Notes under the pieces: generated by a model
Seen by the model: only the letters and a program-made list of their open reading frames with translations
What the model was told of the DNA's origin: nothing
Databases searched by the model: none
Part shown: positions 33,068 to 42,338 of the stretch, piece by piece
Layout of the letters: every line of letters starts with the position of its first letter
How positions within the stretch are numbered: position 1 is the stretch's first letter
Assembly (NCBI RefSeq): GCF_018614975.1
Contig: NZ_JAGGNR010000007.1
Location: forward strand, 124,001 to 188,000
Length of the DNA: 64,000 nt
Source: Paenibacillus polymyxa
GTDB taxonomy: Bacteria; Bacillota; Bacilli; Paenibacillales; Paenibacillaceae
Direction of reading: 5' to 3'
Position numbers and translations under genes: made by a program

Positions 33068-33319
33068 ATGGTTAAAGAGAAATTATATTACGGTAAAGAT
33101 ATCGAGGTCATGTTTAATTCGGATGTCTGCATTCATTCCGGTATTTGCGTAAAGGGCCTCCCTGCTGTTTTTAATTTAAGCAACCGTCCCTGGGTTGATC
33201 CTGATGGTGAAACTTCGGAGGCCATTGCCCGGCATATTAACACATGTCCAAGCGGAGCTTTGACGTATAAGCTTCTGGACGGTGAATATTCAACAAAGAA
33301 AGAGGATGAACATGCATAA
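33068..33319 (+). CDS. yjdI: YjdI-like mono-cluster (4Fe-4S) protein
   Basis: 83-residue ferredoxin-like protein. VCIHSGICVKGLPAVF and INTCPSGAL provide three cysteines in the pattern of the YjdI/Fer4_19 family; the rest (EVMFNSDVCIHSG, NRPWVDPDG) matches that family's core. Role unknown; probably a small electron carrier or metal-binding protein. The ATG at 33068 gives the family-typical length; a longer in-frame start at 32978 adds an unrelated Cys-rich stretch. It overlaps the next gene by eight bases, so the two are translated together. Confidence 0.8.
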   Translation: MVKEKLYYGKDIEVMFNSDVCIHSGICVKGLPAVFNLSNRPWVDPDGETSEAIARHINTCPSGALTYKLLDGEYSTKKEDEHA

Positions 33320-33593
33320 CGTAGAACATGAACCTGCCAATAAAAGATTCCTTATTCAAGATAACGGTGACATTGCTGCGGTGATGACCTATGTAATCTC
33401 GAGTCCAGAGCTATACATAATTGATCACACTTTAGTGGAAAATGCTTACCGAGGACAAGGGCTTGGCGATGAACTTATCAAAGCGATGGTGGAATACGCG
33501 CGGGAAAACGGTATTAAGATTTTACCTTTATGCCCGTTTGCCAAGGGACGTTTTGAACGTATCTCTGAATACGCGGATGTTCTCCATCAATAA
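33312..33593 (+). CDS. yjdJ: YjdJ-like GNAT family N-acetyltransferase
   Basis: 93 residues, the compact single-domain GNAT (COG2388-type). IIDHTLVENAYRGQGLGDELIKAMVEYARENG carries the acetyl-CoA loop RGQGLG, followed by ILPLCPFAKGRFER, the hallmark end motif of the YjdJ group. The ATG at 33312 has AAAGAGG six bases upstream and overlaps the YjdI-like stop. The same gene pair occurs in E. coli (yjdI-yjdJ); function is uncharacterised. Confidence 0.85.
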   Translation: MHNVEHEPANKRFLIQDNGDIAAVMTYVISSPELYIIDHTLVENAYRGQGLGDELIKAMVEYARENGIKILPLCPFAKGRFERISEYADVLHQ

Positions 33594-33635
33594 AACGAAT
33601 ATTCGCAGTTGATTTTCATGTGGTTACACATCAAT

Positions 33636-33679
33636 AAAAGGCGTCTATATAATTCAGACAATGATATAGACGCCTTTTT
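33636..33679. terminator. Bidirectional terminator
   Basis: Perfect 15-bp stem AAAAGGCGTCTATAT/ATATAGACGCCTTTT between converging genes (YjdJ-like on plus, alpha-glucosidase on minus), with T-runs in both directions. Confidence 0.85.
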
Positions 33680-33690
33680 ACGTATCCTAC

Positions 33691-35358
33691 TTAAACTTTA
33701 TTGCTTAATCCAACAATGGTTTCAAACGGTCGCAACACCAGTGGCAGCATGCCATTTTCATAATTGGTAAGCCAGATCTCTGAGAAGTTGAGGCCAAGCT
33801 CATCTTCCTCAAGCTCCACCATGTGTTCAGAAAGATTGATTACTACCAGCACCTGTTCGTCTACCAGTGTACGTGTATATGCATATACACTCGGATGATC
33901 CGGCAAAAGAAGCTCATAAATACCATAAGTCAACGTATCGTGCTCTTTTCGCAGCTGAATCATTTGTTTGTAAAAGTGCAGGATGGAACGTGTCTCCAGA
34001 AGTTGTTTCTCTACATTAATATAAATGTAATTGTCATTCACTTTCAGCCATGGCGTACCGCTGGTAAACCCGGCCTCTTTGGCCGAAGACCATTGCATCG
34101 GCGTTCTGGAGTTATCGCGACTCGATGCCCAGATGATGTTCATGATCTCCTCATGTGACATCCCCTCTTCACGTTTGATCTGATATAAATTCCGATCGGC
34201 TATGTCGTTATAATCCGCTATGGAAGGGTAAGCCACGTTGGTCATGCCTATTTCTTGCCCTTGATATATGAAAGGCGTACCTTGCATGAAAAAGTACATG
34301 GCGCCAAGCGCAGTGGCACTTTCATACCAATACTCTGTATCATTTCCCCAAGAAGAAACTTTGCGGGGCTGATCATGATTTTCAATAAACAATGCATTCC
34401 AGCCGACGCCTTCCAGTGATTTTTGCCACTTGGTCAAGACGTTTTTCAATTTGGGGATATCCAGTTCTCTGTCCGTGCTGTTTTTCCAAAGATCAAGATG
34501 TTCGAATTGGAAAACCATATTAAATTTCCCTCTGACTTCACAGATCCAATCCAGCAGATCTTCTTGGTCCTCAACCTTAACTCCATTTGCTTCCCCAACA
34601 GTCACGACGTCATATCTGGATAATGTATTCTCTTTCATTTCTTGCAGATAACTTTGGATTCCCTTGACATTCATATGCTTTTCAAAAGAAGAGATATACT
34701 TGACGCCTTCTCGGATAGGCATATCCAAGAGGCCCTCTTCTTTGTGAATATGGCTGATTGCATCCACACGGAAACCATCAATCCCTTTATCCAGCCACCA
34801 ATTCATCATTTCATATATGGATTTCCGAACTTCTTTATTTGCCCAATTCAAGTCTGGTTGTTTCTTGGAGAACAGATGGAGATAGTACTGTCCGGAGACT
34901 TCATCATATTCCCAAGCAGAACCGCCAAAGATGCTCTCCCAGTTGTTCGGTTCGTCCCCATTCTTCCCATCTCTCCAGATGTACCAATCTCGTTTGGGAT
35001 TATCCAGTGAAGCTCTGGATTCAATAAACCACGGGTGTTCGTCACTTGTATGATTGATCACCAAGTCCATAATGAGTTTCATGCCGCGGTGATGCACTTC
35101 ATGCAGTAATTGATCAAAGTCCGCCATCGTGCCGAATTCATCCATAATGGAACAGTAATCACTGATGTCATAACCATTATCATCGTTAGGTGACTTATAC
35201 ATCGGACAGATCCATATCAGATCAATACCGAGATCTTGAATATAATCCAGTTTAGATATGATCCCCTTGATGTCACCAACCCCATCTCCGTTGGAATCCA
35301 TAAAACTTCTGGGATAGATTTGATAAGCTACTGCTTCTTTCCACCATACTCTTTTCAT
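33691..35358 (-). CDS. GH13 alpha-glucosidase / oligo-1,6-glucosidase (second copy)
   Basis: 555-residue cytosolic GH13 subfamily-31 enzyme releasing glucose from maltose- or isomaltose-type oligosaccharides. Conserved regions: DLVINHTSDEHPWF (I), GFRVDAISHI with the nucleophile Asp near residue 200 (II), VTVGEANG with the acid/base Glu near 255 (III), FIENHDQPR with the transition-state Asp (IV), and QPDLNWAN (V). A Val directly after the nucleophile region is typical of alpha-1,4-active members, an Ile of alpha-1,6; here the residue is Ala, as in many alpha-glucosidases. It lies 52 bp after a paralogue and shares its operon. Confidence 0.9.
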   Translation of the reverse strand: MKRVWWKEAVAYQIYPRSFMDSNGDGVGDIKGIISKLDYIQDLGIDLIWICPMYKSPNDDNGYDISDYCSIMDEFGTMADFDQLLHEVHHRGMKLIMDLVINHTSDEHPWFIESRASLDNPKRDWYIWRDGKNGDEPNNWESIFGGSAWEYDEVSGQYYLHLFSKKQPDLNWANKEVRKSIYEMMNWWLDKGIDGFRVDAISHIHKEEGLLDMPIREGVKYISSFEKHMNVKGIQSYLQEMKENTLSRYDVVTVGEANGVKVEDQEDLLDWICEVRGKFNMVFQFEHLDLWKNSTDRELDIPKLKNVLTKWQKSLEGVGWNALFIENHDQPRKVSSWGNDTEYWYESATALGAMYFFMQGTPFIYQGQEIGMTNVAYPSIADYNDIADRNLYQIKREEGMSHEEIMNIIWASSRDNSRTPMQWSSAKEAGFTSGTPWLKVNDNYIYINVEKQLLETRSILHFYKQMIQLRKEHDTLTYGIYELLLPDHPSVYAYTRTLVDEQVLVVINLSEHMVELEEDELGLNFSEIWLTNYENGMLPLVLRPFETIVGLSNKV

Positions 35359-35410
35359 TGAATACAATCCTTCTTTCTTGAGAACTGAACATTATATAAC
35401 GTATTATGCT

Positions 35411-37039
35411 TTAATCATGGATAAGGTACATTCTGGCTTCATATGGACGTAATTCGCTCTTCGAGAGTTGACCTGTATAGTTAGCTATCAAAAGCCGATG
35501 GGACCCTGTCAATTGCTCCTGAAGCGGGAGTTCTGTCGTATATCCCTGGAAATTGCATACCACAAGAATTGTCGTACCATTCAGCGTTCGGGTATATGCA
35601 AACACATCTGGGTTCTCTGGAAAGATCAGCTCATAATCACCATATACAATGACTCCATGATCTTTTCGTAATTGAATTAATTTCCGGTAATAATGGAATA
35701 TGGATTCGGGATTATTCAAACTTTCCTCGGCATGGATATGCTTATAATTTGGATTCACCTTAATCCAAGGTTCCCCTTGTGTAAAACCCGCGTTATCGGA
35801 AGTATCCCATTGCATAGGTGTGCGTGCATTATCACGTCCCTTGGCGTAGATCGACTCCATCACGCTTTGTTCAGGATAACCTTTCCCCATTCTTTCCTTA
35901 TAAAAGTCGAGCAATTCAATATCCCGATAATCCTCGATCGCATATTGAACATTCGTCATACCCAACTCTTCACCTTGATATATGTAAGGCGTACCTTGCA
36001 TGCCATGAAGAAGGGTAGCCAACATTTTAGCCGATTCAACTCTGAATTCTCCATCATTTCCCCAACGTGACACGATTCGAGGCAAGTCATGGTTGTTCCA
36101 GAACAGACTGTTCCAGGCATCACCCTTGAGCTCTGTTTGCCACTTGGACAGCACTTTTTTTAATGCCATCACATCCAAAGGTTTAAGATCCCACTTTCCT
36201 TTGCCTTCTTGTTCATCCAAACTGATGTGTTCAAATTGGAAGACCATTGAAAACTCACTGCCGTCTGGATTACTGTACAGTTTGGCGATTTCCGGAGTGG
36301 CGCCCCATGTTTCTCCAACGGTTAGCAGGTCTTCCGCTTTTTGAAACGTCTCCTTGCTCAGTTCCCTGATGTATTTATGCAGATTAGGCCCGTTTCCCGT
36401 AATCTTCAAATCCGGTTCTTTACCAATTAAGTCGATCACGTCAAGTCGAAAACCCCCAACACCCTTGTCGATCCACCAATTGATCATGTCGTATATCTCC
36501 TGCCGGACTTTCGGGTTTTCCCAGTTGAGATCTGGCTGTTTTACGGAAAAGAGATGTAAATAATATTGCCCGATCTCAGGCACCCATTCCCAGGCTGAAC
36601 CACCGAAGGTGGACCCCAAGTCGTTCGGAGGTGTTCCTTCAACACCATCTCTCCAGACATAGTAGTCATGGTACGGATTGTCTTTACCTTTTTTGGCTTC
36701 TTGAAACCAGGGGTGTTCATCCGATGTATGGTTCAACACCAAATCCATGATGATCCGAATGTCTCTTTTCTTGGATTCAAGAATTAACGTTTCCATATCT
36801 TCCAAAGACCCAAACATCGGATCGATATCCTGATAATCTGAAATATCATATCCGTAATCATCTTGAGGGGACTTGCAGACAGGTGATAACCAGATTGCAC
36901 CAATGCCGAGTTGCTGCAAATAATCCAATCGGGATACAATGCCCTTCAAGTCTCCGATTCCATCACCGTTTCGATCTTGAAAGCTACGTGGATATATTTG
37001 ATATACAACGGTTTCTTTCCACCATTTTTTATTTTCCAT
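35411..37039 (-). CDS. GH13 alpha-glucosidase / oligo-1,6-glucosidase (first copy)
   Basis: 542 residues, paralogue of the downstream enzyme. Same conserved regions: DLVLNHTSDEHPWF, GFRLDVIDLIGKEP (nucleophile Asp, followed by Val-Ile as in oligo-1,6-glucosidases), LTVGETWGATPE (acid/base Glu), FWNNHDLPR, and QPDLNWEN. No signal peptide, so intracellular. It follows the permease by about 22 bp in the ABC operon; oligosaccharides imported by that system would be its substrates. Two paralogues with different residues after the nucleophile suggest complementary 1,4 and 1,6 linkage preferences (inference). Confidence 0.92.
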   Translation of the reverse strand: MENKKWWKETVVYQIYPRSFQDRNGDGIGDLKGIVSRLDYLQQLGIGAIWLSPVCKSPQDDYGYDISDYQDIDPMFGSLEDMETLILESKKRDIRIIMDLVLNHTSDEHPWFQEAKKGKDNPYHDYYVWRDGVEGTPPNDLGSTFGGSAWEWVPEIGQYYLHLFSVKQPDLNWENPKVRQEIYDMINWWIDKGVGGFRLDVIDLIGKEPDLKITGNGPNLHKYIRELSKETFQKAEDLLTVGETWGATPEIAKLYSNPDGSEFSMVFQFEHISLDEQEGKGKWDLKPLDVMALKKVLSKWQTELKGDAWNSLFWNNHDLPRIVSRWGNDGEFRVESAKMLATLLHGMQGTPYIYQGEELGMTNVQYAIEDYRDIELLDFYKERMGKGYPEQSVMESIYAKGRDNARTPMQWDTSDNAGFTQGEPWIKVNPNYKHIHAEESLNNPESIFHYYRKLIQLRKDHGVIVYGDYELIFPENPDVFAYTRTLNGTTILVVCNFQGYTTELPLQEQLTGSHRLLIANYTGQLSKSELRPYEARMYLIHD

Positions 37040-37061
37040 GTTCCATTCAACCTTTCTAAGG

Positions 37062-37955
37062 TTATTCTTTGACCGATCCTACGACAATGCCAGTCACAAA
37101 GTATTTTTGCAGCAACGGATAAATCAGCAATAGCGGGATAACAGCAACTACGATTTTGGCTGCGTTCAGGTTTTTGTTCGAAATTTCAGTCAGGTTGCTG
37201 AGCTCGCTGGAATTCGTGCCGGCTTGAAGCAAATCGGCAATATTCACATTAAGGGACTGAATATAGGTCATTAGCGGGTAATTGCTAACTTTGGTCATAT
37301 AGATCAAACCACTGAAGAAGTCATTCCATGTACCCACGATACTGAATAAGGCGACTGTCGCCAGCGCAGGAATGGACACAGGGACATACACTTTGAACAA
37401 GACCTGAATGGGATTTGCTCCATCGATGAACGCTGCTTCTTCAAGCGCCTTAGGTACAGCGGAAAAGAAATTCATCACAAGAATGACACTGAATATGGGG
37501 ACAGCGCCTGGCAGAACGAGTGCCCATATCGTATTCAGCATGTCCAGGTTTTTGATCAGCAGGTAACTCGGAATCATGCCTCCGCTAAACAACATGGCAA
37601 AAATCATGATATTCATATAAATGTTTCTGCCTTTGAAATCCCTCTTCGATTTGGATAGCGGATAAGCCATTAAAATAATCAAAATCATGTTAAGCACAAG
37701 GGTAAGCGCGACACGTAGAATGGAGATGCCAAAGGAACGCCAGAACTGTGCATCATCAATAATTTTTGTGTAAGCCGCTGTTGTAAAATTGACTGGAACG
37801 AGACCTACTGCATTGGCAGATACCGCCTCGCTGCTGCTGAATGATATGGCAACGATATTCCATAACGGAAGAAGGCAGACCAATGCCAGCATAATCACAA
37901 TGGCATAGATGACAAACCGGCCAATTCGTTCTTTGGAGTTTGCAGAATAGGACAC
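37062..37955 (-). CDS. Carbohydrate ABC permease, LplC type
   Basis: 297 residues, six membrane segments, EAA loop LEEAAFIDGANPIQVLFKVYVPV near 180-205, terminal IVVGSVKE. An in-frame ATG exists at 38030 but lies inside the upstream permease; the GTG at 37955 has a perfect AAGGAGG eight bases upstream, located 13 bp after the neighbour's stop, so it is the chosen start. CUT1 importer subunit for alpha-glucosides. Confidence 0.9.
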   Translation of the reverse strand: MSYSANSKERIGRFVIYAIVIMLALVCLLPLWNIVAISFSSSEAVSANAVGLVPVNFTTAAYTKIIDDAQFWRSFGISILRVALTLVLNMILIILMAYPLSKSKRDFKGRNIYMNIMIFAMLFSGGMIPSYLLIKNLDMLNTIWALVLPGAVPIFSVILVMNFFSAVPKALEEAAFIDGANPIQVLFKVYVPVSIPALATVALFSIVGTWNDFFSGLIYMTKVSNYPLMTYIQSLNVNIADLLQAGTNSSELSNLTEISNKNLNAAKIVVAVIPLLLIYPLLQKYFVTGIVVGSVKE

Positions 37956-37968
37956 AGGTTTGGCCTCC

Positions 37969-38883
37969 TTAGAATATTTTTCGATCAGTATATTTTTTGG
38001 CCAACTGGTTGGCAGACAAGAGCAACACAATACCTATTACGGACTTGAACAAACCAACAGCTGTACCGAAGCTATACTGGCGCCCAACGAGACCGATCCG
38101 ATAGACATAGGTATCCAGAATGTCACCCGACTCATAGACAACCGGGTTATACAGATTATAAACTTGATCGAAACCGGCGCTCAAAATGTTGGTCAGACTC
38201 ATTACGCCCATGAGCAGAATAATAGGCAGCATGCCTGGCAATGTAATATGCCATACTTTTCTCCACCAACTGGCTCCATCCATTCCTGCTGCTTCATACA
38301 GACCGGGATCAATCGACGTGATCGCAGCCAGATAGACGATGGAACTATAACCAAACTCTTTCCATACGTCTGTACCGATAATCAGTGGCTGAAACCAGGT
38401 GTTACTGCCAAGGAAATTAATATTTTCGAGGCCAAAAAACGCTAACATTTGATTTACAATGCCGTCCAGACTGAACATGTTGACAACGACGGATGCCAGA
38501 ACAACCCAGGATAGAAAGTGCGGCAGATAAACAATCGTCTGCACGGACTTTTTAACGTATTTGACACGAATTTCATTTAACAGAACGGAAAAAATGATGG
38601 CCATCATCGTTCCAAGCAAAATCTTGCCAATCGCTATCACCAACGTATTGCTGACGACCTGAGCGATATCCGGCAGCTTGAACATATAAGTAAAATGTTT
38701 CAGCCCTACAAATTCAGAGCCAAACATGCCTTTGGCCGGTATATAGTCCTGAAAAGCAGTAATGATGCCGACCATTGGAACATAGCTGAATACCAGCAAA
38801 AACAAAATGCCTGGCAGCATCATCATATGGTACATGGCACCTGGGCCAAGCCGACCTCTCGCTTTCAAATTTCCCTGTTTCAT
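37969..38883 (-). CDS. Carbohydrate ABC permease, LplB type
   Basis: 304 residues with six membrane segments and the EAA loop GLYEAAGMDGASWWRKVWHI near 195-215. N-terminal GPGAMYHMMMLPGILFLLVF is the usual LplB first helix. AAAGGGG precedes the ATG. Between the receptor and the second permease in one operon. Confidence 0.93.
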   Translation of the reverse strand: MKQGNLKARGRLGPGAMYHMMMLPGILFLLVFSYVPMVGIITAFQDYIPAKGMFGSEFVGLKHFTYMFKLPDIAQVVSNTLVIAIGKILLGTMMAIIFSVLLNEIRVKYVKKSVQTIVYLPHFLSWVVLASVVVNMFSLDGIVNQMLAFFGLENINFLGSNTWFQPLIIGTDVWKEFGYSSIVYLAAITSIDPGLYEAAGMDGASWWRKVWHITLPGMLPIILLMGVMSLTNILSAGFDQVYNLYNPVVYESGDILDTYVYRIGLVGRQYSFGTAVGLFKSVIGIVLLLSANQLAKKYTDRKIF

Positions 38884-38944
38884 GGATGAACCCCTTTCGT
38901 TGAAGAAAGGCTGCGTATCGCAGCCCCGCTACTGTTCATAGATG

Positions 38945-40681
38945 TTATTGTTTGGATGCGATCTCGTCTTCAATTTCCTGAATGACTTGATCACCGCCTT
39001 GTTTTTTCCAGTTACTCACGAATGTATCGAAATAATCAAGCGGTTCTGAACCCGTGACGATTTTGATAAACGATTCCTGTTCGAGCTTCGTCAGATTGGC
39101 CCACGTCTGTTTCATGCTTGGTGTAGTTCCAGAGAAAACAGGTGTCATCCATTCGAATTTCTTTTCCTCTGTCAGTTTGTCGATTAGTCCAACACCGTTG
39201 ATCCGTGAATGATATTTTGACCAAGCAGTCACGTCATCCGTATCCATGTCACTCAAATAGGTTTTGATGCTTCCGATATTGTTCTTCGATTCTGTAGTGC
39301 GAACCTCATCCAGGCTGATCTCTCCTTTAATCCCGCGAACAACGTCAGAGTAATCATCCAGTAGCGATGTAGCCGAATTGACTTCGATATTAAACGGTCT
39401 CGTTGAACCGTCTACGCCCATCTCCTGATACTTGGCCGCTTCCGGCATGGTTGTTGCGGCATCTTTATCATTGGCCAATTTATCGTAGAACAGGTTAAGA
39501 ATCTTAACGGCCAGTTCAGGGTGTTCGTATCCCGTTCTCACCACGATAAACTGATTGGATGGATTGGCATGGGCTACGTTTACTTTGCCGTTTGCATCTT
39601 CCAGCGTATAAGCCGAGAATTTCGCATTTTTATCCATCTGTTTTGCACTGATCAGTCCCCAGTCAGGGATATGCCACGGTCCAAAAGCAATACCGCTTTG
39701 GCCATTGGCGTAGAGTGCGGTAATATCGTCAAACGTGCGGGTTCCAAATTGCGGGTCGATGATACCATTCTTGAACCAATCCGCCATGATACCCAGCATC
39801 TTCTTCGTTGCTTCTGTCGTGGAACCATACACGATTTTACCGTCTTCACCATTCATCCAATATTGCGGGAAGGCTCTCTCGGTTGAGGCCACACCCAGCA
39901 TCGTATATGCAGAACCATTATAATCTGTTGTATTCATCGTATTCACAAATGGAATACCTACCGGGTTCCCCGATTGGCCAGGGTCTCTTTCCAGGAATTC
40001 CTGTGCCGTTTTCTCTACTTCATCGAGCGAGATGGCACCGTCTCCGTCTGCATCAAGTTGTATCCCCAACAGATCCAACCAGTCCTGACGAACCCAAACC
40101 ATCGTGGGTGCGGAATCCAGAGAAGTCGCCGGAAGTCCCATCAGACGTCCATCAATCGTCGCATTTTCTAATGCACGGCCATCATAGGAATCGTATATCT
40201 GCTTAATATTATCCGTAGCATATTGATCATATATGGTTGTCAGATCCTCAATCAGATCGTTATCCACCAGCTCTTTCAATTCATCTTTGGAATCAACACG
40301 CATCATGTCTGGCAATTCCCCGGACGCGATGGCGAGCGAAACCTGACGGCTATAATCTTCGCCATTGGCTTCAAATTGATCTGAAATCTGTGCGTTAAAC
40401 GTGTCTTTGACCAGCCTTGTATACGCGTTGTTCTCATAGGTATCACCGGCTGGCAGTTTCGGGTTGGCTGTGGTTACCCGTCCCATGGTAACGGTAATTT
40501 CGTCTTTATAGGCACTGAACGGATCTCCCGGCGTTACCTCATATTTGCCTGCTTCTTCTGCAGTAGGAGGAGTGGAAGAATCTCCACATGCCGCTAGGGC
40601 AGCAACCATTAAGGCAGACATAGACAGCACGGCCAGACGTTTCGTCAACCGTTTGCTTTTCATGGACCATTTTGTTCTCAT
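38945..40681 (-). CDS. ABC substrate-binding lipoprotein with an EF-hand-like loop
   Basis: 578-residue lipoprotein receptor of the alpha-glucoside importer. Lipobox LAAC (Cys near 32), then a two-lobe type I binding fold. Around residues 208-221 it contains DADGDGAISLDEVE, a canonical EF-hand calcium loop inserted after WLDLLGIQL. Large receptors of this YtcQ/LipO-like class in Paenibacillus can carry such loops. First gene of the operon; a strong cre site is 35 bp upstream. Substrate inferred from the two GH13 genes downstream. Confidence 0.9.
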   Translation of the reverse strand: MRTKWSMKSKRLTKRLAVLSMSALMVAALAACGDSSTPPTAEEAGKYEVTPGDPFSAYKDEITVTMGRVTTANPKLPAGDTYENNAYTRLVKDTFNAQISDQFEANGEDYSRQVSLAIASGELPDMMRVDSKDELKELVDNDLIEDLTTIYDQYATDNIKQIYDSYDGRALENATIDGRLMGLPATSLDSAPTMVWVRQDWLDLLGIQLDADGDGAISLDEVEKTAQEFLERDPGQSGNPVGIPFVNTMNTTDYNGSAYTMLGVASTERAFPQYWMNGEDGKIVYGSTTEATKKMLGIMADWFKNGIIDPQFGTRTFDDITALYANGQSGIAFGPWHIPDWGLISAKQMDKNAKFSAYTLEDANGKVNVAHANPSNQFIVVRTGYEHPELAVKILNLFYDKLANDKDAATTMPEAAKYQEMGVDGSTRPFNIEVNSATSLLDDYSDVVRGIKGEISLDEVRTTESKNNIGSIKTYLSDMDTDDVTAWSKYHSRINGVGLIDKLTEEKKFEWMTPVFSGTTPSMKQTWANLTKLEQESFIKIVTGSEPLDYFDTFVSNWKKQGGDQVIQEIEDEIASKQ

Positions 40682-40715
40682 CTAGTTCGATTCCCCTTTT
40701 TCTGATGTTTAATAT

Positions 40716-40735
40716 TTGTTTGCGCTTTCATTATA
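40716..40735 (-). promoter_or_regulatory. cre site and -10 element of the alpha-glucoside operon
   Basis: ATGAAAGCGCAAACAA (40731-40716, reverse strand) matches the cre consensus at every position. It overlaps TATAAT (40735-40730). No good -35 is visible, fitting a promoter that needs an activator such as the adjacent YesN-type regulator. CcpA would block here when glucose is present. Confidence 0.75.
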
Positions 40736-40892
40736 AAATGGAGTGAAGCCCCATCGTGATAGGGATTACACGTCCGTTTGGATAGAGAAATGATTACAGT
40801 TTTTCAGTCCGCATTATGAAGTATTGTTGACTTGTGAGCATTTACCCTACCTACGGATCTACATTCGTCTAACCACCCTTACTCTTAATCAC

Positions 40893-40933
40893 AAACAAAA
40901 GCCGGCAGCTCCTAAAACAGGAGGCTGTCGGCT
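40893..40933 (-). terminator. Terminator of the YesN-type regulator
   Basis: Reverse-strand stem AGCCGACAGCCTCCT/AGGAGCTGCCGGCT followed by TTTTGTTTG; the gene's stop codon lies at the base of the stem. Confidence 0.8.
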
Positions 40934-42338
40934 ATTTATTTCCCCTACCCAGCTGCCGATATTCGCTTGGCAGAAGACCTGTCAGTTCGCGGAAAATGCG
41001 GCTGAAATACTTTTCATCCATATACCCCACTCGCTCCGCAATCCAGAAAATCGTGTTGTTTGTATTGAGCAAATATTCTTTGGACTTTTCTACCCGGATA
41101 AATCGGGAGTACTCATTAAAGGTTTTCCCCATCAGATCTTTGAAACATTGACTGAAATAACTTCGGCTGATGTTAAGTTCTTGTGACAGACCTGAAGCTG
41201 TATAGGGATGCTCCAAATCATTTTGCACGATCATCACCGCTTTCTTAACGGCATCGATGATTTCCTGCGAATACGAAGTTTGTTCATCTGTTTTTTGAAT
41301 GCTTGCAGCTGTCTGCTTGATCCATGCTTCAACCTCGTACCAGGACTCGAAAGAATGTATCATGGCGATTCTTCCAAGCGTAGTTTGGGCAAAAAGGTGG
41401 TTCCATTCCATAACGATCGAGTACAGCAATCCCATCAACTGACCTTTATGTAATCGTAATGATATAAACTGGTCAATGAGTTGATTGTAGTACCTGTCGT
41501 TGTGGGTCCATGGTGTCTGGAACCAACTTTGCTTAATCCGATCCATCTCTTCATCCTGCGGTTCTTTTAAACTTGTGTTGTCCTCATTCATCGAAACAGC
41601 AATGACTTGGTTATCGGGGTTGTATGCATAGAATAAAGACGTATCTGTATAATTCATAATCCAGTTTTTGATCTGTGACCATGTGCGCTCTTGTACATCA
41701 GACAAAACCAACAACGTACTATGGGCATCTTGATGCAGCGATTCCTTCAATTGATGAAATAGTTGATCCTCTTCCGACGGGTGAACAGCCCACATGCAGC
41801 TATTCCGCTCAACCTCCCACCTTACCTCATCTTCATGCGCAGTTATCTCCATTGGCCACTTATGCTCTGATTTTCGATCCTGTGAAACAAGTGCATACAC
41901 ATGTTGATAATGGACATTGATTTCATTCTGCGAAGGCATCTTTCTTATCTTGTTCGTCAACCCGTTGATTCGGGTATGTATCCGTTGCAGAACATGTTCA
42001 AATTGCTCTTTCTCCAGCTGGACTTTGGCTATATAGTCAATGGCTCCGAGTCTGAGTGCTTCCTGGATATAATCGAAATCCTGATGCAGTGTTAACACAA
42101 CGATATGAAGTTCCGGATAGAGCTGCCTCGCAGCTCGCATCAGTTCGATCCCTGACATAACGGGCATCGCAAGATCCGTCAGCATCAGATCGACCGGTTG
42201 GGTTTTCAGGAAATCCAGTGCTTTTGCCCCGTTACTCGCCTCTCCTACAACCTCCATACTGAACTCGTTCCATGGCATCGCAGAGCTTATGCCTTTGCGT
42301 ACCAGCTTATCGTCATCTACAATCAATACCTTAATCAT
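40932..42338 (-). CDS. YesN-type response regulator (receiver + AraC)
   Basis: 468 residues: receiver domain 1-120 with DDDK (8-11), phosphoacceptor Asp in LMLTDLAMP near 54; a variable helical middle; C-terminal AraC DNA-binding domain 365-465 (ASGLSQELNISRSYFSQCFKDLMG and IFWIAERVGYMDEKYFSRIFRELTG). Typical activator of the adjacent sugar ABC operon. Overlaps the sensor kinase by ATGA, so translation is coupled. Confidence 0.92.
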   Translation of the reverse strand: MIKVLIVDDDKLVRKGISSAMPWNEFSMEVVGEASNGAKALDFLKTQPVDLMLTDLAMPVMSGIELMRAARQLYPELHIVVLTLHQDFDYIQEALRLGAIDYIAKVQLEKEQFEHVLQRIHTRINGLTNKIRKMPSQNEINVHYQHVYALVSQDRKSEHKWPMEITAHEDEVRWEVERNSCMWAVHPSEEDQLFHQLKESLHQDAHSTLLVLSDVQERTWSQIKNWIMNYTDTSLFYAYNPDNQVIAVSMNEDNTSLKEPQDEEMDRIKQSWFQTPWTHNDRYYNQLIDQFISLRLHKGQLMGLLYSIVMEWNHLFAQTTLGRIAMIHSFESWYEVEAWIKQTAASIQKTDEQTSYSQEIIDAVKKAVMIVQNDLEHPYTASGLSQELNISRSYFSQCFKDLMGKTFNEYSRFIRVEKSKEYLLNTNNTIFWIAERVGYMDEKYFSRIFRELTGLLPSEYRQLGRGNK

